Shown: one piece after another, positions 14,439-19,470 of the stretch
Layout of the letters: every line of letters starts with the position of its first letter
How positions within the stretch are numbered: the first letter of the stretch is position 1
Assembly (NCBI GenBank): GCA_030616165.1
Contig: JAUWXV010000046.1
Span: 1-19,470 of the forward strand
DNA length: 19,470 bases
Direction: 5' to 3'
Source of the DNA: a bacterium
Lineage (GTDB): Bacteria > SM23-31 > JAUVVT01
The notes under the pieces: model-generated
The model's input: the letters and a program-made list of their open reading frames with translations, nothing else
The model's database searches: none
What the model was told of the DNA's origin: nothing
Program-made: the position numbers and the translations under genes

Positions 14439-15805
14439 CATGAACCCATTTTGCTAATATCCGCAATAATTCTTTCCACACCTTTATAAATCTCTTCTAC
14501 TTTCTTTTTGGATTTTGCCTCACAGATTATTCTTACTTCTGGTTCGGTCCTCGATTTTCGGATATGAATCCACCAATTCTTTTTATTTATTTTTAATCCA
14601 TCGATTAAACTGAGATCTTCCTTCGAATTTTCCCTGCTTAATTTCTTTATAAGTTCATTATAAACATTATCAGACAATTGAATTTTCCTTTTAACCATAT
14701 AATATTCAGGCAGTTCTTTCCTCAATTTTCCGATTGAAGTATTATATTCGGCAAGCATTTGTATTATTATTGAAATACCAATCATAGCATCCCTTCCTAA
14801 ATGCACTTCAGGAAGAATCACTCCTCCATTCCCTTCACCACCGATTGGGCTCCCAAGTTCTCTTATTCTCTGAGCGACATAAATTTCCCCTACTTTCGTT
14901 CTTTCAACCCTCACACTAAACTCACTGGCTATATCATCAACAGCCCGGGAGGTTGACTCATTAACAACGACATCCCCTTTTTTCTTCTCAAGAATATATT
15001 TTACAGCCAAAACGAGTGTATAATCTTCTCCGAGAGGAACTCCATTTTCATCAACAACAGCAAGCCTGTCCCCGTCCGGGTCAACTGCAAATCCAATGTC
15101 AGCACCATAAAACTTTACTTTATCACATAATTCGGTCAGATTTTCGGGTAAAGGCTCAGGATTATGAGGAAAAATTCCACTTTGGTCACAATTTAAGGGA
15201 TATACCGTACAGCCAAGTTTCTGGAGGAGATAGGGAATTATTTTCCCACCAGCCCCATTTACGCAGTCCACGACAACCTGAAATCTTCTCTGAGCAATCC
15301 TGTCAGGTGAAATATAAGGAAGGTCCAATATCTTCTCAATATGGCCTTCGATGGCAGAATCATAATCAATAATGGTACCAACATTTTTCCAGTTAACATA
15401 TCTTATTCTCTTTTTTTCATAAATGTTATCCAGTTTTTCCCATTCCTTTTCATCAAGAAAAAGTCCATCTCTACCGATAAATTTCAGAGCGTTCCATTCT
15501 ACTGGATTATGACTGGCAGTAATTGCTATCCCGCCGTTAGCCTTTTGTTTTTCGACCATTAATTGAATGGTGGGTGATGAACAGATACCCAAATTAATTA
15601 CATTACAGCCAACCGACATAAGCCCGGAAAAAACAGCCTTCTCAAGCATCTCTCCTGTGTCTCTGGTATCCCTTCCGACAACTATTTTGCCACTATTGGA
15701 CATTATTCCAAATGCTGAAGAATAATGCAAAACAATTTCCGGTGTAAGACTTTTTCCGACAATCCCTCTAATCCCTGAAACACTTTTCATCAATAATTTC
15801 TTCAT
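14438..15805 (-). CDS. Phosphoglucomutase/phosphomannomutase family enzyme
   Basis: This 455-residue alpha-D-phosphohexomutase has all four motifs: active-site Ser98 in TASHNP, the Mg-binding loop DPDGDR (242-247), the sugar-binding loop GEGNGG (323-328), and the phosphate-binding loop near 424-430, here RKSRTEP where R-x-S-[GN]-TEP is usual. It interconverts hexose 1- and 6-phosphates. Whether the substrate is glucose, mannose or glucosamine phosphate cannot be decided from these motifs. It has no signal peptide and is cytoplasmic. It starts 24 bp after the TPR gene, most likely in the same transcript. Confidence 0.93.
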   Translation of the reverse strand: MKKLLMKSVSGIRGIVGKSLTPEIVLHYSSAFGIMSNSGKIVVGRDTRDTGEMLEKAVFSGLMSVGCNVINLGICSSPTIQLMVEKQKANGGIAITASHNPVEWNALKFIGRDGLFLDEKEWEKLDNIYEKKRIRYVNWKNVGTIIDYDSAIEGHIEKILDLPYISPDRIAQRRFQVVVDCVNGAGGKIIPYLLQKLGCTVYPLNCDQSGIFPHNPEPLPENLTELCDKVKFYGADIGFAVDPDGDRLAVVDENGVPLGEDYTLVLAVKYILEKKKGDVVVNESTSRAVDDIASEFSVRVERTKVGEIYVAQRIRELGSPIGGEGNGGVILPEVHLGRDAMIGISIIIQMLAEYNTSIGKLRKELPEYYMVKRKIQLSDNVYNELIKKLSRENSKEDLSLIDGLKINKKNWWIHIRKSRTEPEVRIICEAKSKKKVEEIYKGVERIIADISKMGS

Positions 15806-15829
15806 CTTTCAATTATCTATTATCTTTTC

Positions 15830-17182
15830 CTAATGAATCCTATCAATTATTTGTTTTATACTTTTATTATTGCCGCCTGACTCCAGATATCTATTATAAT
15901 ATTCTAACGCTTTTAATATTTCACCTTTTATTTCATAAAGTCTCCCGATTGTAATATTGATATCAATATCTTCTGGATTTTTTTTAAGGTCACTTTCAAA
16001 TCCTTTAATCAATTCATCAAAGTCCAAAATATCTGGATTATAATATTCGCGAGGAAAACTGATTTCTGCTCGGGTAGAATCGGGAATCACCTCAAATGCT
16101 TTTTCGATAGAACCCCTTACAAGTTCGTTCTTTCCCATTCTATTATACAAAACACCCATATTAAAATGTGCTTCCGCAAGATTGGGATTAATCATGAGAG
16201 CAGATTTATATTCTTCTTCTGCTAAATCATACATATTTTTTTCCCGATATGCATTTCCTAAATTACAGTGAGCCTCTGCAAGTTTCGGATTAATCGTAAT
16301 TGCTTTCTTTAATTCTTCAATAGCATCATCATACCGCTTATCCAGATAATATATAGTTCCAATCCCGTAATAGGACTCACTATCTGACGGATTTAATGAG
16401 ATTGCTCTCACGTATGATTCCAACGCTCTATTCCACTCATTTTTAATTCTATAAACATTACCCATATTACAATAAGCATCTGAAAATTGGGGATTGATAA
16501 TAACTGCTTCTTCACAACATTTCAACGATTCGTCAAATTTTCCTATTTTGTAATACGCAACTGCGAGATTATTATGAATTTCTGAATTATCAGGGGCAAG
16601 TTCTATTGCATTTATATAATTTGAAATTGATTTATTAAAATCTCCTTTTAAAAAATATGCATAACCCATAAAATGGTATGCTTGAGAACTATTCTTATTT
16701 CTCTCTAAAACCTTTTCATACTGTGCAATAGATTCATCCGGTCGATTTAAATAACTCAGAACAAGACCCATATTCAATCTAACATATTCACTTTTTGGGT
16801 TTAACTCTAATGCTTTCTGATAGTTCTTTAATGCCTCCGGATATTTACCAATATGCAAATAGATATTACCTAAATTGAAATATGAGTCTGAATATTCAGG
16901 GGCAACTTTTATCGCTTTCATCAACTCTTTGACTGCTTCATCGTGCAGTCTTATCATCGAATATATATTCCCAAGTTCATTATAACCTCTTGGGTCTTTT
17001 GGATTCAATGATATTATTCTTTTATACTCATTAATTGCCTCATTAACCCTTCCGCTAACTGCAAGCTGTTTCGCTCTTTTATAGTCTAAATCAGTCTGTC
17101 CTGATAATCTATTTCCTATTACTGCGCCAAAAAATAAAAGACATAAGATAGCCAAACACGATAAAAATACTCTTCTCATCAT
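15830..17182 (-). CDS. Exported TPR-repeat protein (about 11 repeats)
   Basis: This 450-residue protein has an N-terminal signal or anchor (residues 5-24), followed by ten consecutive 34-residue tetratricopeptide repeats from about 33 to 372. Typical units are YFNLGNIYLHIGKYPEALKN and YCNMGNVYRIKNEWNRALES. An eleventh follows near 408-442 after a gap (EFPRE-like linker, residues 375-405). Such superhelices bind other proteins, and no catalytic domain is present. An AGAGGT ribosome-binding site precedes the ATG-ATG start. The first 33 bp and this leader are duplicated at 18059-18109, where the ancestral upstream gene ends, so the TPR gene originally followed the zinc-ribbon gene directly. Confidence 0.92.
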   Translation of the reverse strand: MMRRVFLSCLAILCLLFFGAVIGNRLSGQTDLDYKRAKQLAVSGRVNEAINEYKRIISLNPKDPRGYNELGNIYSMIRLHDEAVKELMKAIKVAPEYSDSYFNLGNIYLHIGKYPEALKNYQKALELNPKSEYVRLNMGLVLSYLNRPDESIAQYEKVLERNKNSSQAYHFMGYAYFLKGDFNKSISNYINAIELAPDNSEIHNNLAVAYYKIGKFDESLKCCEEAVIINPQFSDAYCNMGNVYRIKNEWNRALESYVRAISLNPSDSESYYGIGTIYYLDKRYDDAIEELKKAITINPKLAEAHCNLGNAYREKNMYDLAEEEYKSALMINPNLAEAHFNMGVLYNRMGKNELVRGSIEKAFEVIPDSTRAEISFPREYYNPDILDFDELIKGFESDLKKNPEDIDINITIGRLYEIKGEILKALEYYNRYLESGGNNKSIKQIIDRIH

Positions 17183-17260
17183 AATGACCTCTGAAATTCT
17201 CTATTTTTTCTCATCTTTTTGAATATTTCTCCATACAAATTCTAAAAATTCTTCGTTTCT
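17150..17260. repeat. 111-bp direct repeat flanking the RAYT block, left copy
   Basis: This copy matches 18059-18169 with three substitutions and no gaps. It covers the first codons and ribosome-binding site of the TPR gene and a copy of the last 19 codons plus stop of the zinc-ribbon gene. The copies are 909 bp apart. Weak similarity continues about 15 bp leftwards into the TPR gene. Confidence 0.95.
17201..17260 (-). pseudogene. Duplicated 3' end of the zinc-ribbon gene
   Basis: The last 19 codons (RNEEFLEFVWRNIQKDEKK) and stop of the gene at 18110-19366 occur here again just before the TPR gene. The peptide is identical and two substitutions are synonymous. Sequence to the right of 17260 is unrelated, so this is a severed tail. 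Confidence 0.9.
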
Positions 17261-17268
17261 AAAAATTC

Positions 17269-17415
17269 TCGATCGCCCTGGGTTTCATTACCCAGGGCGT
17301 AACATTTTGGGGCCTCTGCCCTTTTATATGTAGCTGTTTATTTTTCAAACTTCCAATCTACTTCGATCGCCCTGGGTTTCATTACCCAGGGCGTAACATC
17401 TTGGGGCCTCTGCCC
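17269..17415. repeat. Two tandem double-hairpin units (94-bp period)
   Basis: Units at 17269-17321 and 17363-17415 differ at one position. Each begins with GATC and has a perfect 8-bp hairpin, GCCCTGGG and CCCAGGGC, loop TTTCATTA. A smaller hairpin, GGGGC-CTCT-GCCCC, follows (its last base is changed in the first unit). The second unit ends 7 bp before the stop of the RAYT gene, so it may also end that transcript. Confidence 0.85.
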
Positions 17416-17422
17416 CGAAAGA

Positions 17423-17971
17423 TTAAAAACTATCCAGTTTTGAAATTTCGATAATGTTATTATCATCATTTAACCAATTTCGGGCACTGCTATATTTCCA
17501 ATCTTCAGGGGATTCTACGAAACCTTTTCGAACCGGATTGTCATGCATATACTGAAGCTTTTGAACAAACCAACGCCCATATTTCAATGCAATCGGATGA
17601 TATTCATCTTGCCAAACTTTGTACGTTTGATTTAAATGCCGTTTCTTTGCAGCTTTCGTAAAAGTAGAAAAATAATATGATTTCTCATCGGTTTCGAGAA
17701 CTTTGATTATTTGGGTCGAAGTATAATGTTTGAAATCCCGCATAATATCTGCCAGTGATGTATCAGGTTTATTGGATACAATTAAGTGAAGATGAGTGGG
17801 CATAATAATAAATCCATGGAGAATGAGCCCTTTATGCTCCTGACAATATTTAAGGCTTTTAATGATGATTTGGAAATAGGTATCATCCTGAAAAACGGGT
17901 AACCAATTGATGATAGTACATGTGGCATAATAAAATACCGTTTCTTCAGGGTATATACGATATCGTTTCAT
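17423..17971 (-). CDS. REP-associated tyrosine transposase (RAYT, Y1/HUH superfamily)
   Basis: This 182-residue protein has the HUH metal-binding pair H60-L-H62 (MPTHLHLIV) and the single catalytic Tyr141 in the RAYT block LQYMHDNPVRKGFV, followed by W-x-YSSA (158-163). W120-Q121 (VWQDEYHPI) also fits the family. RAYTs are single-copy relatives of IS200/IS605 transposases that cut and join single-stranded REP hairpins. Length and motif order are normal and no residue is missing, so it may be active. An AAGG site precedes the ATG. REP-like hairpins lie 7 bp beyond its stop and 16 bp before its start. Confidence 0.93.
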   Translation of the reverse strand: MKRYRIYPEETVFYYATCTIINWLPVFQDDTYFQIIIKSLKYCQEHKGLILHGFIIMPTHLHLIVSNKPDTSLADIMRDFKHYTSTQIIKVLETDEKSYYFSTFTKAAKKRHLNQTYKVWQDEYHPIALKYGRWFVQKLQYMHDNPVRKGFVESPEDWKYSSARNWLNDDNNIIEISKLDSF

Positions 17972-17986
17972 CGATTGCCTTTATTT

Positions 17987-18006
17987 AGTGGGCTATGAAG
18001 CCCACT
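17987..18006. repeat. Perfect 8-bp hairpin upstream of the RAYT gene
   Basis: AGTGGGCT (17987-17994) and AGCCCACT (17999-18006) flank the loop ATGA. It lies 16 bp upstream of the transposase start, where it could be both a REP-like substrate and an element affecting expression. Confidence 0.75.
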
Positions 18007-18091
18007 TATTATGTGCCTCGGGTAAGATACCCAAGGCGATTATGAAAAAACATGAAACAGCCAAACACGATAAAAATACTCTTCTCATCAT
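17993..18091 (-). pseudogene. Truncated 5' copy of the TPR gene (32-codon frame)
   Basis: The duplicated ribosome-binding site and start (MMRRVFLSCLA) lie 18 bp after the zinc-ribbon stop, as the TPR gene must once have done. After 11 codons the frame runs into the hairpin region and ends as VSCFFIIALGILPEAHNKWAS, so part of the peptide is encoded by hairpin repeats. With its leader intact it could be translated as a short hydrophobic peptide. Confidence 0.7.
18013..18040. repeat. GATC-type hairpin on the right side of the RAYT block (inverted)
   Basis: GCCTCGGGT (18015-18023) pairs with ACCCAAGGC (18029-18037) with one mismatch, loop AAGAT. Read on the minus strand it starts ATCGCCTTGGGT, matching 11735-11746 with one difference and the left-hand units of this block more distantly. 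The orientation is opposite to the left-hand units. Confidence 0.8.
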
Positions 18092-18169
18092 AATGACCTC
18101 TGAAATTTTCTATTTTTTCTCATCCTTTTGAATATTTCTCCACACAAATTCTAAAAATTCTTCGTTTCT
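18059..18169. repeat. 111-bp direct repeat flanking the RAYT block, right copy
   Basis: This is the partner of 17150-17260. It contains the authentic 3' end of the zinc-ribbon gene, the 18-bp intergenic gap and the severed start of the TPR gene. Confidence 0.95.
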
Positions 18170-19366
18170 GGAATTATCTCCCCACTTCGTATAGGAAAGT
18201 TTACCCAAATCTGGAGGGATAAAATAATTACCTGTCGGCAGTTCGACAAAAATCCCCTCGCATTTCATATTCAACTCTTCTAAAACAGAACCCACTCCTC
18301 TTGCAATTTCCGGAAGATAAACCTTTTTATCAATTTTCAGGTCATTCTCAAAAATCCCAACCTGAACTCCCGCATCCTTAAATTCTGAAGGGAATATTTT
18401 TATTTCCGGGTTTATCTCACTCTTACTGCTAAATTTTTCATCCAGATAATAAGCAAACCTTCTGTAATTAAATTTTGAATATTGATAACTGTTAATCTTT
18501 TTTATATTCTGTGAAATAATCTTACCTAAAGAACCTTGCCTCCATGAATATTTATACCACCATGCATTACCCCCGAACCTTCTTTCATCATCTCTATTGT
18601 ATAATAATACTTCAACTTCCTGTGGCTCTTTAAAGTATTTAAAACCGCTCTTTTTTTTCTGGTCATCCCCTAACTTTTTTATCAAATTAAATGCCCCATT
18701 CTCTAAAATACCTTCATCAACTTCAATTTTCAGAGCCAAACGTGCCTCGGCTTCGCTGTCTATAATATCAACACCTATAATTGAATAATTTGAACTAATT
18801 TTCTGCTCGTCCTCAGTTTGAAACGTGAACCCTTTTGTTTCATTATATCTGGGAGTTTTTTGGGATAATTTTAACCCATCTTTACTTTTATAAATAGCCG
18901 GTATATATTTCCGAGAACCAACCATAAAAACAAGACTTAAAATAATTACTGCTAAAAATAGGATTGCCCCTGTTTTAATTAATTTTTTATTTTTATTCCA
19001 AAAACCATTTACAACTTTTCTCTTACTATCAACCTCTTTGGATTCTTGAATTTTAACTGAAGCTCCAAATGATTCAATTCTCAACTTTAACTTATGGGCA
19101 TTTTCCGAAGATATACCTCTGAATAAACAAAGGGGAAGTCTTTTCAAATCTTTATCAATCTTTCTTTTCTTGACTCCCAATATTCGATTTAAAAGATTGA
19201 CCAATTTTTCTCTATCTTTTCCAATATCTATAAGAAAAATGTCAAATTTCGAAGGCTTCAACGAATTTAACTTTTCAGATTTTTTAAAATGTGGTAAAAG
19301 CCCGCCACATTTTGGACACCTGATCATATCTTCAGTGACAGGTGTCTCACATCTTCTGCATTTCAT
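18110..19366 (-). CDS. Zinc-ribbon / ribosomal L12 C-terminal-like / membrane protein
   Basis: The 418-residue protein starts with a zinc ribbon (C3, C6, C17, C20; CRRC and CPKCG). Residues 41-107 align without large gaps to the C-terminal domain of ribosomal protein bL12. FDIFLIDIG matches its first strand, LCLFRGISSENAHKLKLRIE matches the P-x-x-[IV]-x-x-G-[VI]-[ST]-x-x-x-A-x-x-[LI]-K-x-x-[LI]-E part, and SFGASVKIQ matches its GAxVEV end. A single membrane segment follows at 131-150, then about 265 residues outside the membrane with no family I recognise. The lysine cluster near 115-131 supports an inside N-terminus. It was originally followed, 18 bp on, by the TPR gene; the RAYT block now separates them. 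Motifs are clear, function unknown. Confidence 0.85.
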   Translation of the reverse strand: MKCRRCETPVTEDMIRCPKCGGLLPHFKKSEKLNSLKPSKFDIFLIDIGKDREKLVNLLNRILGVKKRKIDKDLKRLPLCLFRGISSENAHKLKLRIESFGASVKIQESKEVDSKRKVVNGFWNKNKKLIKTGAILFLAVIILSLVFMVGSRKYIPAIYKSKDGLKLSQKTPRYNETKGFTFQTEDEQKISSNYSIIGVDIIDSEAEARLALKIEVDEGILENGAFNLIKKLGDDQKKKSGFKYFKEPQEVEVLLYNRDDERRFGGNAWWYKYSWRQGSLGKIISQNIKKINSYQYSKFNYRRFAYYLDEKFSSKSEINPEIKIFPSEFKDAGVQVGIFENDLKIDKKVYLPEIARGVGSVLEELNMKCEGIFVELPTGNYFIPPDLGKLSYTKWGDNSRNEEFLEFVWRNIQKDEKK

Positions 19367-19437
19367 AATAAAATTTCAACCCTTCTAACGGTAATAATCT
19401 AAAATATAAAATCTGAACTTTTGTGAATTTTTAATAT

Positions 19438-19462
19438 GGTCAGACATTCCTGTCTGACCTAC
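19438..19462. repeat. GTAG-hairpin repeat on the minus strand
   Basis: Arms GGTCAGACA (19438-19446) and TGTCTGACC (19451-19459), loop TTCC. GTAG on the minus strand (19462-19459) overlaps the first stem base exactly as in the copies at 8574 and 10304, with one compensating change in the stem (A to T and T to A). Confidence 0.8.
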
Positions 19463-19470
19463 CATTATCG

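Larger units (their letters stand above)
17261..18058. mobile_element. RAYT/REP block: transposase gene bracketed by hairpins
   Basis: Everything between the two 111-bp repeats is foreign to the operon: two tandem hairpin units, the tyrosine transposase gene, then two more hairpins. The outer hairpins of one family point in opposite directions on the two sides. This resembles a RAYT gene with its own REP/BIME sequences, although a 111-bp duplication is much longer than any normal target-site duplication. Confidence 0.75.

Noticed and set aside
17150-18169. A normal target-site duplication of an insertion sequence
   Set aside because: At 111 bp with substitutions it is far too long, and HUH transposases usually make no target duplication.
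1-19470. tRNA, rRNA or riboswitch genes
   Set aside because: No cloverleaf-like segment with a conserved T-loop, no rRNA-like stretch and no recognisable aptamer was seen while reading both strands. A covariance search was not possible here.

Overview
The window is AT-rich bacterial DNA (by eye roughly one third G+C), apart from a short stretch around 2757-3245 that is clearly richer in G+C. A lipoprotein signal, a DegP/HtrA protease, a class A penicillin-binding protein and several exported enzymes point to a bacterium with a periplasm or outer envelope. Many intergenic hairpin repeats and many hypothetical proteins suggest an uncultured candidate-phylum genome. The lineage cannot be fixed from this sequence.

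Left part (1-2760): the 5' portion of a response regulator-PAS protein runs off the left edge. Next comes a toxin-antitoxin island on the minus strand, with hicB-like, mntA and hepT genes overlapping by 4 nt each. The island lies between two copies of a 159-bp repeat that carries the broken 3' end of a carA-like gene. The right copy also keeps the last codons of a second hepT, so an old duplication has decayed here.

Middle-left part (2757-7587, plus strand): a G+C-rich small membrane protein is followed by a repeat-filled spacer and then three exported proteins in a row. These are a lipoprotein of the class C beta-lactamase-like serine hydrolase family (N-terminal internal duplication, 3' frameshift), a BNR/sialidase-like protein, and an HpcH/HpaI aldolase with a signal peptide.

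Middle part (7588-12131, minus strand): a soluble histidine kinase without a sensor domain, an HtrA protease with two PDZ domains and a downstream terminator, a DUF1844 protein, and a YugP-type membrane zinc peptidase. The spacers hold hairpin repeats.

Right part (12132-19470): a penicillin-binding protein 1A on the plus strand, then a minus-strand group transcribed from right to left. That group is a zinc-ribbon/ribosomal-L12-CTD-like/membrane protein, a TPR protein and a phosphoglucomutase/phosphomannomutase. A REP-associated tyrosine transposase (RAYT) with REP-like hairpins on both sides sits between the first two. A 111-bp direct repeat spanning the old gene junction flanks this block, so the uninterrupted operon can be reconstructed.

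Main theme: two hairpin families occur here, one with a 5' GTAG and one with a 5' GATC(G). The second brackets the RAYT gene, and hairpins repeatedly sit between short duplicated flanks. This looks like an active or recently active RAYT/REP system. The other notable items are the zinc-ribbon/L12-like fusion, the compound hicB-mntA-hepT island, and the exported aldolase beside a sialidase-like protein.
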